Assembly (NCBI GenBank): GCA_027489245.1
Contig: JAIYAC010000007.1
Coordinates: 153,363 to 217,362 of the forward strand
Origin: Neisseriaceae bacterium
Lineage (GTDB): Bacteria > Pseudomonadota > Gammaproteobacteria > Burkholderiales > Chromobacteriaceae
DNA: 64,000 bases
Direction of reading: 5' to 3'
Shown piece after piece: positions 1 through 9,360 of this stretch. Position 1 is the first letter of the stretch, and every line of letters starts with the position of its first letter. The notes under the pieces are model-generated. The model ran no database searches. It saw only the letters and a program-made list of their open reading frames with translations, and was not told where the DNA came from. Made by a program: the position numbers and the translations under genes.

Positions 1-2
1 TA

Positions 3-1958
3 TCGCTATCGGTGGGCCTGCTGATCGACGACGCCATCGTGGTGCGCGAGAACATCGTGCGCCATGCCAACCTGGGTAAAAGCCACTTTCAGGCGGCGCT
101 GGACGGTACCAACGAGATCGGGCTGGCGGTGCTGGCCACCACGCTCACCATTGTGGCGGTGTTCCTGCCGGTGGGCTTTATGGGCGGCATCATTGGCAAG
201 TTCTTCCACCAGTTTGGCCTGGCGGTTACGGTTGCCGTGCTGATTTCGCTGCTGGTGTCGTTTACGCTGGACCCGATGCTGTCGTCCATCTGGCACGACC
301 CGCACCGCCACGGTGACAAGCACAAGGGGCCGGTTGGCCGCATGCTGGACTGGTTCGAGGCCTCGCTGGACCGCCTGGGCGACGGCTATGTCGCCACCAT
401 CCGCTGGTCGCTGGCGCATCGTAAAACCGTGGTGGCCAGTGCACTGGCCCTGACCGTGGGCAGCTTCATGCTGGTGCCCATTATCGGTGGCGAATTCATG
501 CCGGCCGCCGACAAGGGCGAGTTCCGCCTGACCTTCAAGACCGCGGCCGGGTCCACGCTGGAATACACCGAAGGCAAGGCACGCGAGGTGGAGCAGCGTA
601 TCCGTGCCGCGGTGCCCGAGGTAAAGTCTATCGATAGCAAGATCGGCGGCGGCAGCTTTGGTGCCGGCCGTAACGAAGCCCAGCTGTCGGTAGATGTAGG
701 CGACAAGCAAAACCGCGAGCGTGACCTGTTTGCCCTGATGGCCGCTGCCCGCAGCGCAGCGCTGCCGGTAGCGGGCATCCAGCTGGATTCGGTAGAAGAA
801 ACCGGCCAGCACGGCCCGCCGGGCAAACCGGTGAACCTGGGGGTGCGCGGTAGCGACTTGCAAAGCCTGCAGCGTGCCACGGCCGACATCATGGCGGCCA
901 TCAAGCAGGTGAAGGGCGTGAGCGATGTGGAATCCAGCCTGAACGACGCCGACCCGGCGCTGAACGTGCAGCTGCGCCGCGACGCGGCGGCTACATTGGG
1001 GGTAGACCTGGCCCGCGTGGGCAACACGCTGTCGGTACTGCTGGGCGGCAGTACCGCCACCACCTGGGAAGCGCCGGATGGCGAAAACTACAGCGTACGG
1101 CTGCAGATCCCGCGTGATGAGCGTGCCGCCGAGCTACTGGACGTGCTGATGGTGCCTGGCCGGCGTGCCGACACCGGCGAGGCGCAGATGGTGCCGCTGT
1201 CGCAGGTGGCCAGCATTGTGCCGGCGACCAGCCCGCGCCAGATCGAGCGTACCGACCTGATGCGCGAGATCAGCGTCACGGCCAACATCAGCGGCCGCAA
1301 CTCGGGCGAGGTGTTTGCCGACGTAGACAAGGCAATCAAGGGGGTGACGCTGCCGGCCGGCGTGGTGTTGTCGCAGCAGGGCGAGCGCCAGGATATGCAG
1401 GAGTCGCTGGGCTACGCCGTGCAGGCGCTGGCCATGGGGGTGATCTTCATCTACATGATTCTGGCAGCGCAGTTCCGCAGCTTTACCCTGCCTGTCACCA
1501 TCATGGTGGCGCTGCCGCTGGCTTTTGTCGGCGTGTTTGTGGCGCTACTGCTGTTTGGCTCCACGCTGAATATGTTCTCGGTGATCGGCATCATCATGCT
1601 GATGGGCCTGGCATCCAAGAACGGCATTTTGCTGGTGGACTTTATCAACCAGAGCCGGCGCGAGGGCATGTCGCGGCTGGACGCCATCGTGGAGGCCGGC
1701 CGCGTGCGGCTGCGCCCCATCATGATGACCAGCCTGGCCATGATCTTCGGCATGTTGCCGCTGGCGCTGGCCAGCGGGGCAGGGTCAGAAACGCAGCGCC
1801 CCATGGCGCACGCCATTATCGGCGGCATGATCACGTCTACTGTATTGACGCTGATTGTGGTGCCGGTGGTGTACACCTATATGGACGGGCTGCGCAGCCG
1901 CATCCGCCGCCTGCTGGCGCGGCTGAGCGGGCAAAAGGTTGCCCAGGCGCACGACTAG
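3..1958 (+). CDS. RND efflux pump inner-membrane subunit (5' end cut off)
   Basis: This is the C-terminal ~651 residues of an AcrB/MdtB-like proton-driven RND exporter. The reading frame is open from the left edge, and the usual family length of ~1040 residues puts the start upstream. The visible part opens in TM4 with the [14 protein letters not shown] signature, whose two adjacent Asp residues form the proton relay. TM5-TM7 follow, then the second large periplasmic domain (about residues 170-450 of the visible part), then TM8-TM12 with [14 protein letters not shown]. It resembles the HAE1 (drug) branch more than the metal (CzcA/CusA) branch, but the substrate is not readable. A palindromic terminator follows the stop. 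The periplasmic adaptor and outer-membrane partners would lie to the left. Confidence 0.93.
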   Translation, partial: SLSVGLLIDDAIVVRENIVRHANLGKSHFQAALDGTNEIGLAVLATTLTIVAVFLPVGFMGGIIGKFFHQFGLAVTVAVLISLLVSFTLDPMLSSIWHDPHRHGDKHKGPVGRMLDWFEASLDRLGDGYVATIRWSLAHRKTVVASALALTVGSFMLVPIIGGEFMPAADKGEFRLTFKTAAGSTLEYTEGKAREVEQRIRAAVPEVKSIDSKIGGGSFGAGRNEAQLSVDVGDKQNRERDLFALMAAARSAALPVAGIQLDSVEETGQHGPPGKPVNLGVRGSDLQSLQRATADIMAAIKQVKGVSDVESSLNDADPALNVQLRRDAAATLGVDLARVGNTLSVLLGGSTATTWEAPDGENYSVRLQIPRDERAAELLDVLMVPGRRADTGEAQMVPLSQVASIVPATSPRQIERTDLMREISVTANISGRNSGEVFADVDKAIKGVTLPAGVVLSQQGERQDMQESLGYAVQALAMGVIFIYMILAAQFRSFTLPVTIMVALPLAFVGVFVALLLFGSTLNMFSVIGIIMLMGLASKNGILLVDFINQSRREGMSRLDAIVEAGRVRLRPIMMTSLAMIFGMLPLALASGAGSETQRPMAHAIIGGMITSTVLTLIVVPVVYTYMDGLRSRIRRLLARLSGQKVAQAHD

Positions 1959-1978
1959 CCAGCCATAACGGCCATGAC

Positions 1979-2010
1979 AAAGCCACCCGCATGCGGGTGG
2001 CTTTTGTCTT
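1979..2010 (+). terminator. Palindromic terminator after RND gene
   Basis: A perfect 22-bp palindrome (AGCCACCCGC/GCGGGTGGCT) is followed by TTTTGTCTT. It lies between convergent genes and may stop transcription from both sides. Confidence 0.85.
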
Positions 2011-2066
2011 ATGGGCGGCGGTCGTATTGCGCTGCTGCTACCTTGGCAGGGGGGCGTTAGCCGGCG

Positions 2067-2843
2067 CTAGTTATCTTCTTCATAACGGCTGGCATTTTTG
2101 ATGAGCTCGTTGCTGACCGGCGGGGCGCTATCGCAGAAGCTGGCGCGGAAAATCGCGCTATCGCCGATGGCCGGCCGCCAGCTGCGGCCAACCATGTGGA
2201 TATTGCCTAGCCCGAAGCGCGCCAGGTCTTCCAGCGAGTAGTCAAAGCCGTGCGTGTCCGGAAATTGCTGGCGCCACGCCGGGTGTTGGCCGCATACCGT
2301 CAACAGCGGGTCTACGCCGATCCTGCGGAAAAACGCCGCTTCGTATTGCTGCAGCCAGTCGTTTTCTTCTATGGCGCGCAGCCGCGCATGGGCATCGTTG
2401 GGATAGCGTTGCTGTATGCGCGCACGCCAGTCCGGCTGCAGCATGCCGCCGTGCCACAGCAGCCTGCTGTTAGGTAGCAGGTATTTGTTTCTGCCCGCGG
2501 GGAAAATGTAGTTGGCACACGATGAGGCACATTCGCCAAAAATGCGCACGTCCAGCTGCTGCTTATATACCAGCATGCCCAGACGGATGCCATCGTACAG
2601 GCTGCCGCCCTGGCTGGAGATATCCAGCGTGTCGGGTTTGGGGTTGGCCGCCTGGTACAGCGCCAGCGCTTCATCTACGGTGCTGGCTTTGATCTTGCCG
2701 TTATACACCAGACGTGTGCCATCACTGCTGATGGTGACAGTAGCGCGGCTGGCTTCTTCGCGTGCCTTGTTGCTGGCACAGCCTGGCAAGGCGAGCAGCA
2801 GTAGGCACAGCAGGGGGAGGGTAGGGAGGAGAATGGTGTGCAT
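2067..2843 (-). CDS. Exported lipoprotein with ClpP-like serine protease fold
   Basis: 258 residues. A lipoprotein signal with lipobox LPGC (Cys22) predicts membrane anchoring on the periplasmic side. The rest follows the ClpP/crotonase-type fold. There is a glycine-rich turn SSQGGSLYDG at ~76-85. GECASSCANY at 103-112 aligns with the nucleophile region of ClpP and puts Ser107 at the active site. LLPNSRLLWHGG at 122-133 matches the ClpP segment that carries the catalytic His (His131). A later LEDLARFGLG resembles the ClpP segment near the acidic residue. Protease activity is inferred, and I cannot place the Asp confidently. The gene is monocistronic and converges on the RND gene. Confidence 0.72.
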   Translation of the reverse strand: MHTILLPTLPLLCLLLLALPGCASNKAREEASRATVTISSDGTRLVYNGKIKASTVDEALALYQAANPKPDTLDISSQGGSLYDGIRLGMLVYKQQLDVRIFGECASSCANYIFPAGRNKYLLPNSRLLWHGGMLQPDWRARIQQRYPNDAHARLRAIEENDWLQQYEAAFFRRIGVDPLLTVCGQHPAWRQQFPDTHGFDYSLEDLARFGLGNIHMVGRSWRPAIGDSAIFRASFCDSAPPVSNELIKNASRYEEDN

Positions 2844-2952
2844 GGCATAGTGGCATGTTTTTTTACCATTGTGCGCATGCCGCCGGGGTTTGTGAAGCCA
2901 TGCTGGCCTGCCGGGCAGCCGCCGCAGCGCCCCCGGCAGGTTTGCTGCAGGC

Positions 2953-3771
2953 TTACTGCTTCACATAAACCAGCTGTGCCGGCATCGGAGCAGGGAAGTC
3001 CTGGCCACCCAGCGCTTCGCGGATGGTTTTGTTGGTGTCGAAATACACCTGCCAGTAGTGGTCGTTATGGCAGTACGGGCGTACCGCCAGTACCGGGCCT
3101 ACCAGGTTGAACTCCAGTATTTCCACCTCTATTGCCGGGGTAGCCAGCACATTAGGAATGGTGGCAATGCGCTGCTTCAGCACGGCGACGGCGGCCTGGA
3201 AATCGGCACTGCCAGCCAGCTGGGCCTTGAGTTCGACACGGCGGTGCGGGTTGCTGCTGTAGTTTTGCAGGGTATCGCCCAGGATTTTGCTGTTACCCAC
3301 CATGGTCAGCACGTTGTCCGGGGTATTCAGTGCGGTGGTGAACAGGCCGATTTCGCGCACGGTACCGGTCACACCGCCGGCGGTCACAAAGTCACCGGCC
3401 TTCATCGGGCGCAGTACGATCAGGAACACGCCAGCGGCAAAGTTGGACAGCAGGCCGGACCACGCCATGCCGATAGCGACGCCGGCAGCGGCAAACAGCG
3501 CGGCAAAGGTGGTGGTCTGGATGCCGAAATAGCCCAGGATGCCGACCACCAGCATGATGTTGAGGGTAACGTTAATGACGGTGCCCATGTAACGCATGAT
3601 GGTGGCGTCGACATGCTGGCGAGCCAGGGCGCGTTGCACCAGGTTGCCCACCACGCCGATGAGCCAGCGTCCCAGTACCCAGAACAGGATGGCGGCCAGC
3701 AGTTTGCCGCCCACGTCGATGGCGTAAGTGCCAAGTATCTGTTGCCACTGCGAAATGTCGGTCTGATTCAT
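2953..3771 (-). CDS. mscS: Small-conductance mechanosensitive channel (MscS family)
   Basis: 272 residues, the size of E. coli MscS (286). It forms a heptameric inner-membrane channel that opens under membrane tension to release solutes on hypo-osmotic shock. Three N-terminal TM segments (~20-40, 57-80, 85-112) precede the Gly/Ala-rich pore helix GVAIGMAWSGLLSNFAAGV. The cytoplasmic beta domain has RPMKAGDFV and the conserved GTVREIGLFTT, then N-x-x-GDTLQNYS. An AAAGGA Shine-Dalgarno lies 7 nt before the ATG. It is transcribed divergently from hemE and appears monocistronic. Confidence 0.93.
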   Translation of the reverse strand: MNQTDISQWQQILGTYAIDVGGKLLAAILFWVLGRWLIGVVGNLVQRALARQHVDATIMRYMGTVINVTLNIMLVVGILGYFGIQTTTFAALFAAAGVAIGMAWSGLLSNFAAGVFLIVLRPMKAGDFVTAGGVTGTVREIGLFTTALNTPDNVLTMVGNSKILGDTLQNYSSNPHRRVELKAQLAGSADFQAAVAVLKQRIATIPNVLATPAIEVEILEFNLVGPVLAVRPYCHNDHYWQVYFDTNKTIREALGGQDFPAPMPAQLVYVKQ

Positions 3772-3943
3772 GTGCTATTCCTTTAAAGTCTGTTTGGCAG
3801 GCGTTACAACTGTTCCAGTTAAGCACACGGGGTGGGCCCTCACAAGCGCATTAATAATGGCAATAAATCCGGCGCAGGGCGCCACCGGCGTTTTGTCCAC
3901 ACCCGGGCGACTTATGTCAAAGCACGGGGCGAGGCGGGCGCGG

Positions 3944-3949
3944 TATAAT
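3944..3949 (+). promoter_or_regulatory. -10 box of the hemE promoter
   Basis: A perfect TATAAT lies 33 nt before the hemE ATG. No good -35 hexamer sits at standard spacing. Its last T starts a reverse-oriented copy of the 10-bp repeat (TGCGGCCAAC, 3949-3958), so the repeat overlaps the expected transcription start. Confidence 0.6.
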
Positions 3950-3981
3950 GCGGCCAACTTATCAGACCCACTCAGGCCGAC

Positions 3982-5043
3982 ATGACACAGCTCAAGAATG
4001 ACACCTTCCTGCGCGCGCTGCTGAAGCAGCCGGTTGACTACACCCCGATCTGGATGATGCGCCAGGCTGGCCGTTACCTGCCCGAATACCGCGCTACCCG
4101 TGCCAAGGCGGGCAGCTTCATGGGTCTGTGTACCAGCCCGGATTACGCGACCGAAGTCACCCTGCAGCCACTGGAGCGCTTCCCGCTGGACGCGGCCATT
4201 CTGTTTTCGGACATCCTGACCGTGCCGGACGCCATGGGCCTGGGCCTGTACTTTGCCGAAGGCGAAGGCCCCAAGTTCGAGCGCACGCTGCGTGACGAAG
4301 CCGCCATCCAGGCACTGGAAGTGGCCCCGCTGGAAAAGCTGCAGTACGTCTTTGACGCTGTCAGCAGCATCCGCCGTGCGCTGGATGGGCGCGTGCCGCT
4401 GATCGGCTTCTCCGGCAGCCCGTTTACCCTGGCTTGCTACATGATCGAAGGCGGTGGCTCGGCCGATTTCCGCCACGTGAAAGCCATGCTGTACGCCCGC
4501 CCAGAACTGCTGCACCGCATTTTGCAGATTACCGCGCAGTCGGTAACGGCCTACCTGAACGCCCAGATTGCTGCCGGCGCCCAGGCCGTGCAGATCTTTG
4601 ATACCTGGGGCGGTGCGCTGAGCCACGCCGCTTATCGCGAGTTCTCGCTGGCGTACATGCAGCAGATCATTGCCGGCCTGACCCGCGAGGTAGACGGCCG
4701 CCGTGTGCCGGTGATCGTGTTTACCAAAGGTGGTGGCCAGTGGCTGGAAGCCATCGCCGGTATTGGTGCCGATTGCGTGGGCCTGGACTGGACCACCGAC
4801 ATTGGCCTGGCGCGTGCGCGCGTGGGTGAGCAGGTGGCGTTGCAGGGTAACTTCGACCCGAATGCGCTGTTTGGCAGCCCGGCGTCGATCGAGGCCGAAG
4901 CTGCGCGCATCCTGGCCGCTTACGGCCACGGCAGCGGCCACGTGTTCAACCTGGGCCACGGCATTTCGCAGTTTGCCGACCCGGCACACGCCGGCGCCCT
5001 GGTGGAGGCGGTACACCGCCTGTCGCGCCCGTATCACCAGTAA
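3982..5043 (+). CDS. hemE: Uroporphyrinogen decarboxylase
   Basis: 353 residues, the full family length. It removes the four acetate carboxyls of uroporphyrinogen III to give coproporphyrinogen III in cytoplasmic heme synthesis. Visible signatures are [14 protein letters not shown] at 24-37 (substrate-binding Arg and signature 1), FSDIL at 75-79 with the catalytic Asp77, the central [13 protein letters not shown] strand, and C-terminal [10 protein letters not shown] and FNLGHGI. It has its own TATAAT promoter and a hairpin terminator. The next gene, priA, lies 360 bp away across a segment with DnaA boxes. Confidence 0.98.
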   Translation: MTQLKNDTFLRALLKQPVDYTPIWMMRQAGRYLPEYRATRAKAGSFMGLCTSPDYATEVTLQPLERFPLDAAILFSDILTVPDAMGLGLYFAEGEGPKFERTLRDEAAIQALEVAPLEKLQYVFDAVSSIRRALDGRVPLIGFSGSPFTLACYMIEGGGSADFRHVKAMLYARPELLHRILQITAQSVTAYLNAQIAAGAQAVQIFDTWGGALSHAAYREFSLAYMQQIIAGLTREVDGRRVPVIVFTKGGGQWLEAIAGIGADCVGLDWTTDIGLARARVGEQVALQGNFDPNALFGSPASIEAEAARILAAYGHGSGHVFNLGHGISQFADPAHAGALVEAVHRLSRPYHQ

Positions 5044-5061
5044 ACAGCCACCCATTTACTG

Positions 5062-5095
5062 GCGGCCATCGTATGATGCGGTGGCCGTTTTTTAT
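5062..5095 (+). terminator. hemE terminator
   Basis: A CGGCCA...TGGCCG stem with an internal loop is followed by TTTTTTATT, directly after the hemE stop. Confidence 0.75.
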
Positions 5096-5100
5096 TGTTG

Positions 5101-5403
5101 GCCGCCTCTTGCGCAGGGGGCTTGACAGCTGCGGGCGGTGTTGTTCCTGTACTTATTCACACGCTCGATAAGTTTGTGAGCTTTCTGTCAAGCACTAGCG
5201 ATAAAAAAACCGCTAAAAACGTAAGCTGTTGAATTTAAAAGATAAAATATTTAGATTAATTTTTGTGCAATCTAACGCAAAGGCCGGTTTGGCGGCCTCG
5301 GCATGCACTCAACTACAGCTTGTTCACAAAGTTATCCACAGCATCTGTGCACAGCTTGCGCCAAGCCAATACCGGCGTGGCCTGGCGGGAAACGGGAGTT
5401 CAT
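5101..5403. other. AT-rich intergenic segment with DnaA boxes (origin-like)
   Basis: This 360-bp gap between hemE and priA has no convincing gene. It contains TTATTCACA (5153-5161), TTGTTCACA (5320-5328, one mismatch) and the perfect DnaA box TTATCCACA (5332-5340), followed by the dyad CACAG-CAT-CTGTG. Between the outer boxes lies a ~65-bp stretch (about 5200-5265) that is strikingly AT-rich for this DNA, like a duplex-unwinding element. DnaA boxes plus an AT-rich tract are the hallmarks of a bacterial oriC, and in Caulobacter the origin lies beside hemE. dnaA is not in the window, so a DnaA-controlled priA promoter or a DnaA-titrating site fits equally well. Confidence 0.5.
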
Positions 5404-7578
5404 TTGACTGAGCGCGTGATACTGGGCGTGTGGCTGGATGTGCCGCTACGCGCCGCCTTCAGCTACCTGCATGACAGCCCGCTGCCGGACGGTACCCGGG
5501 TAAAAGTCGCCTTTGGCCCACGCGAGATGTGTGGCGTTATCGACAACAGCATCCCGCCGCCGGCGGTGGCGCCGGACAAACTCAAGCCCATCCTGGCGGT
5601 ACTGGACGAGCTGCCGCCGCTGCCTGCGCTGCTGCTGGAACAAGTGCAGTTTGCTGCCCGCTACTACCTGCACCCTGTAGGCCAGGCCTTGTTTACCGCC
5701 CTGCCGACCAGCCTGCGCGAGGCAAAACCGGTCAAGCAGGCCGATCATCATTGCTACCAGCTGAGCGAGCAGGGCCTGGCCAGCCCGCCAGCCGCACGCA
5801 GTACCGTCAAAACCCTGCTGTGGCAGGCCTTGCAGCAGCCGCTCAGCCGCGACGCCCTGCGCCAGCTGCACCCGCAAGCGGGCAGCTACCTGAAGGCGGG
5901 CCTGGCCAGTGGCGATATTGCCGTGCTGCCATGGCAACCGGCTGCACTGCGGGTAGAAGGGGCGCTGCCGCTGAACGCGCAGCAAGACGCCGCACGGGCG
6001 GCGGTGGCGGCTGCGCTAGGCAGCTTTGCCGCGTTTTTGCTGCACGGCATTACCGGCAGCGGCAAAACCGAGGTCTACCTGCAGCTGATTGCCCAGGTGT
6101 TGGCCGCAGGCCGCCAGGTGCTGGTGATCATTCCCGAAATCAACCTGACCCCACAGCTGATCGACCGCTTTGCCCGGCGTTTTCCCGCCACCGGCATTGC
6201 CTGCCTGCACAGCGGCCTGTCCGATGGCGAGCGCCTGCAAGGCTGGCTGGACGCCTGGCAGGGCCGTGCCGGCATTGTCATCGGCACCCGCCTGTCGGTA
6301 TTTACCCCGCTACCGCAGCTGGGCCTGGTGATTGTGGATGAAGAGCACGATGGCTCATTCAAACAGCACGACGGCCTGCGCTACCACGCACGCGACCTGG
6401 CGGTATGGCGTGCGCACCGGCAGCAGGTGCCGGTGGTGCTGGGCAGCGCCACGCCCAGCCTGGAAACCGTGGCCAATGTGGAAGCCGGGCGCTACCGCAA
6501 GCTGGTGTTGAACCAGCGCGCTCACGATGGCGCCAGCCTGCCGCAGATCGGCCTGCTGGACGTGCGGCGACAAAAGCTGGACGATGGCCTGGCGCCGGAG
6601 GTGATCGCGGCACTGCGCCAGCGCCTGGCGCGGCGCGAGATGAGCCTGGTGTTCATCAACCGCCGTGGCTACTCGCCGGTGCTGGCGTGTACGGACTGCG
6701 GCTGGACATCTGCCTGCCGCCACTGCAGCGCCCGCATGGTGCTGCACCTGACTGCCCGCCAGCTGCGCTGCCACCACTGCGGCGCGCAGCAGCGCATCCC
6801 CGTGCAGTGCCCCGATTGCGGCAACCCGGACATCAAGCCGCTGGGCGAGGGCACGCAAAGGCTGGAGGCAGCGTTGCAGCGCCTGCTGCCCGAGGCGCGT
6901 ATCTTGCGCATCGACCGCGACAGCACCAGCACCAAGGCGGCGTGGGACACCATTTACCAGCGCGTGCACAGCGGCCAGGTGGATATTCTGGTGGGCACGC
7001 AGATGCTGGCCAAGGGGCACGATTTTGGCGCGCTGTCGCTGGTGGTGGTGCTGGGCAGCGACGGTGGTTTGTATTCGGCAGATTTCCGTGCCAGCGAGCG
7101 CCTGTTTGCGCAGCTGATGCAGGTGTCCGGCCGCGCCGGCCGTGCTGGTGTGCCTGGTCATGTAGTGATTCAGACCCAGTGGCCAGACCACCCGCTCTAC
7201 CTGGCGCTACAGCAGCACGATTTTGACGGTTTTGCCGCCAGCCAGCTGGCCGAGCGGCGCGAGGCCGGCTTCCCGCCCGTGGCCTACCAGATACTGCTGC
7301 GTGCTGACGCCCCCTTGTACGCCGACGCCGAGCAGTTTTTGCAGGCGGTACTGCAGCAGCTGGGGCAGCCGCCAGACGGTATCAGCGTATTTGGCCCGGC
7401 CCCGGCCCTGATGGCGCGCCTGGCCGGGCGCGAGCGCGCCCAGCTGACGCTGGAATCCACCGCCCGTGCCGCCCTGCATGGCTGGTTACGGGCGGCACTG
7501 CCCACTATCGAGGCCCTGGCCCGCAAGGCATCGCGCCAGCTACGCTGGTCGCTGGATGTCGACCCATTGGAGCTCTAA
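5404..7578 (+). CDS. priA: Primosomal replication restart helicase PriA
   Basis: 724 residues. This 3'-5' superfamily 2 helicase recognises stalled forks and reloads DnaB. I chose the TTG at 5404 because a GGGAG Shine-Dalgarno sits 7 nt upstream and homologues begin near this point (ERVILGVWLDVPL). Longer in-frame starts run into the DnaA-box region. An N-terminal DNA-binding domain precedes Walker A GITGSGKTE (~216-224) and DEEH at ~311. The two-zinc Cys cluster (CTDCGW...CRHC...CHHC...CPDCG, ~429-476) is complete. C-terminal motifs include GTQMLAKGHDF and QVSGRAGR. The GTG of the next gene follows the stop directly, indicating co-transcription. Confidence 0.97.
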   Translation: MTERVILGVWLDVPLRAAFSYLHDSPLPDGTRVKVAFGPREMCGVIDNSIPPPAVAPDKLKPILAVLDELPPLPALLLEQVQFAARYYLHPVGQALFTALPTSLREAKPVKQADHHCYQLSEQGLASPPAARSTVKTLLWQALQQPLSRDALRQLHPQAGSYLKAGLASGDIAVLPWQPAALRVEGALPLNAQQDAARAAVAAALGSFAAFLLHGITGSGKTEVYLQLIAQVLAAGRQVLVIIPEINLTPQLIDRFARRFPATGIACLHSGLSDGERLQGWLDAWQGRAGIVIGTRLSVFTPLPQLGLVIVDEEHDGSFKQHDGLRYHARDLAVWRAHRQQVPVVLGSATPSLETVANVEAGRYRKLVLNQRAHDGASLPQIGLLDVRRQKLDDGLAPEVIAALRQRLARREMSLVFINRRGYSPVLACTDCGWTSACRHCSARMVLHLTARQLRCHHCGAQQRIPVQCPDCGNPDIKPLGEGTQRLEAALQRLLPEARILRIDRDSTSTKAAWDTIYQRVHSGQVDILVGTQMLAKGHDFGALSLVVVLGSDGGLYSADFRASERLFAQLMQVSGRAGRAGVPGHVVIQTQWPDHPLYLALQQHDFDGFAASQLAERREAGFPPVAYQILLRADAPLYADAEQFLQAVLQQLGQPPDGISVFGPAPALMARLAGRERAQLTLESTARAALHGWLRAALPTIEALARKASRQLRWSLDVDPLEL

Positions 7579-8955
7579 GTGAAACGCACTCTGACCCTGT
7601 TATTCCTCTGCGCAGCCAGCGCCCAGGCCGCCGCACCGGCAGGCTTTCGCCCCAACGAAGTGGCCATCTGGGCGGCACCGGTAGAAAACGACAGCGTATT
7701 CGACGCTTGGCGTGCCGACACCCCGGTCAATCCGGCCTCTACCATGAAGCTGCTCACCAGCTGGGCCGCCTTGAACCGCCTGGGGCCGAATTACCGCTGG
7801 AAAACCGAGTTCAAGAGCGACGCCCCGCTGGAAAACGGCGTGCTGCGCGGCGATCTGTACTGGGTTGGCCGCGGCGACCCGCGCCTGGACAGCCCGCGCC
7901 TGGCCGAAATGCTGCGCCAGCTGCGCCTGCGCGGGGTGCAGCGCATAGAAGGCAGCCTGCTGCTGGACAAGCGCGCCTACAGCAATATTGGCAGTGCCGA
8001 TGGTTTTGCCGGCGACGCCGACCGGGTGTTTACCGTGCCGCCGGATACCCATTTGCTGAACCTGAAAGTCGCCTGGCTACGTTATGGCTTTGATGGCGGC
8101 AAACCTGCCGTGCAGCTCGACCCGCCGCTACCGCAATTTGCGCTGGATAACCAGCTGCAGGCCAGCAGTGCCGCGGGCTGCGGTGATGTGCGCCAGCACG
8201 TGAAGGTGACGGTAGAGGAGCGCACCATCCGCGTCAGCGGCAAGCTGCCGCAGGGCTGCGATGGTGCGGCCAACTACGTCAACGTGCTGGATATCAACAG
8301 CTTTGCCAGCCAGAGCTTCCGCGCGCTGTGGCGCGGGCTGGGCGGCGAAGGGCCGGCGGCGGTGGGCGTGGCGGCGGCACCGGCGGGGGCGCGCACCCTG
8401 CTGCAGCAGGAATCGGACCCGCTCACCGATGTGCTGGCCGACGTGAACAAGCACAGCAATAACACCATGGCACGCAGCGTGCTGCTGGCGCTGGGCGTGC
8501 AGCAGCCGCAAAGCGGCAACACGCTGGACGATGCCATCGCCCAGGTGCGCGGCCTCTTGCAAAGCAAAGGCTTGGCCGCAGATACACTGGTGCTGGAAAA
8601 CGGTGCCGGCCTGTCGCGGCGCGAGCGCATCAGTGCACGCCTGCTGGGCGAGGTGCTGCGCGACGCCGCCCGCGGGCCCTATGGCCCCGAACTGGCGGCT
8701 ACCTTGCCGCTGGCGGGCGAAGACGGCACCCTGCGCAAGCGCCTGGGCAGCTTTGCCGGCAGCCTGCGCATGAAAACCGGCACGCTGGACGATACCCGCG
8801 CGCTGGCAGGCTACTGGCAAGCCCCCACCGGCCAGCGCCTGGTGATTGTGGCGGTGGTGAACTCGCCACGCGCCAGCGAGCTGACCCCGGCGCTGGACGC
8901 CGCCGTGGGCGACGTGATTCGCCGTTATCAGGCCAGCTTGCTCCTGGCACCGTGA
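7579..8955 (+). CDS. dacB: D-alanyl-D-alanine carboxypeptidase/endopeptidase (PBP4 type)
   Basis: 458 residues with a signal peptide (cleavage near AQAAA), acting in the periplasm on peptidoglycan stem peptides and cross-links. All three penicillin-binding motifs are present: SxxK (Ser54-Thr-Met-Lys57), SxN (Ser293-Asn-Asn295) and KTG (Lys399-Thr-Gly401). The long insert between SxxK and SxN is typical of class C PBP4. It starts with GTG immediately after the priA stop, so translation is probably coupled, although function is unrelated. Length and motif spacing fit peptidase family S13. Confidence 0.93.
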   Translation: MKRTLTLLFLCAASAQAAAPAGFRPNEVAIWAAPVENDSVFDAWRADTPVNPASTMKLLTSWAALNRLGPNYRWKTEFKSDAPLENGVLRGDLYWVGRGDPRLDSPRLAEMLRQLRLRGVQRIEGSLLLDKRAYSNIGSADGFAGDADRVFTVPPDTHLLNLKVAWLRYGFDGGKPAVQLDPPLPQFALDNQLQASSAAGCGDVRQHVKVTVEERTIRVSGKLPQGCDGAANYVNVLDINSFASQSFRALWRGLGGEGPAAVGVAAAPAGARTLLQQESDPLTDVLADVNKHSNNTMARSVLLALGVQQPQSGNTLDDAIAQVRGLLQSKGLAADTLVLENGAGLSRRERISARLLGEVLRDAARGPYGPELAATLPLAGEDGTLRKRLGSFAGSLRMKTGTLDDTRALAGYWQAPTGQRLVIVAVVNSPRASELTPALDAAVGDVIRRYQASLLLAP

Positions 8956-8983
8956 GCGGTAGCACACCGCCACGGCACACGCT

Positions 8984-8989
8984 TATAAT
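8984..8989 (+). promoter_or_regulatory. Putative -10 box before grxC
   Basis: TATAAT lies 26 nt before the grxC ATG, which would leave a short leader. No clear -35 is seen at 16-18 bp. Confidence 0.5.
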
Positions 8990-9015
8990 CGATACAAACC
9001 TTACCGGATACCGCC

Positions 9016-9273
9016 ATGAAACCCGTTACCATGTATACCACCGCAGTGTGCCCCTACTGCATTCGTGCCAAGCAGCTGCTGGCCAGCAAGGGCGTGAGCG
9101 ATATCAAGGAAATCCGCATCGACCTGGACCCGGCCGAGCGTGAAAAAATGATGAGCATCACCGGCCGCCGCACCGTGCCGCAAATCTTCGTTGGCGACAC
9201 CCATGTGGGTGGCTGCGACGACCTGGTGGCACTGAATGGTGCCGGCAAGCTGGACGTACTGCTGGCTGATTGA
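9016..9273 (+). CDS. grxC: Glutaredoxin 3
   Basis: 85 residues, a single thioredoxin-fold domain of the usual glutaredoxin 3 length. It is a cytoplasmic glutathione-dependent disulfide reductase. The active site CPYC is at 12-15, the cis-Pro motif TVPQIF is at about 54-59, and the glutathione-binding GGCDDL is near the end. It lies upstream of secB, an arrangement common in proteobacteria (grxC-secB-gpsA). A hairpin at 9287-9316 separates it from secB. Confidence 0.96.
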   Translation: MKPVTMYTTAVCPYCIRAKQLLASKGVSDIKEIRIDLDPAEREKMMSITGRRTVPQIFVGDTHVGGCDDLVALNGAGKLDVLLAD

Positions 9274-9286
9274 TCTGTATCTCGTC

Positions 9287-9316
9287 GCTGTCATCTATTC
9301 ATGCGATGATGACAGC
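9287..9316 (+). other. Inverted repeat between grxC and secB
   Basis: GCTGTCATC and GATGACAGC form a perfect 9-bp stem with a 12-nt loop, 45 nt before the secB ATG. There is no U-tract, so it is more likely an RNA-processing, stability or regulatory element, or an operator, than a terminator. Confidence 0.5.
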
Positions 9317-9360
9317 TGATTCCAACCCCGCACCTGCCTGGTGCCATAGAGACGTAAAAA

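Noticed and set aside
6..863. Long minus-strand frame opposite the RND gene
   Set aside because: A shadow of the pump frame in GC-rich DNA; the RND motifs are unambiguous on the plus strand.
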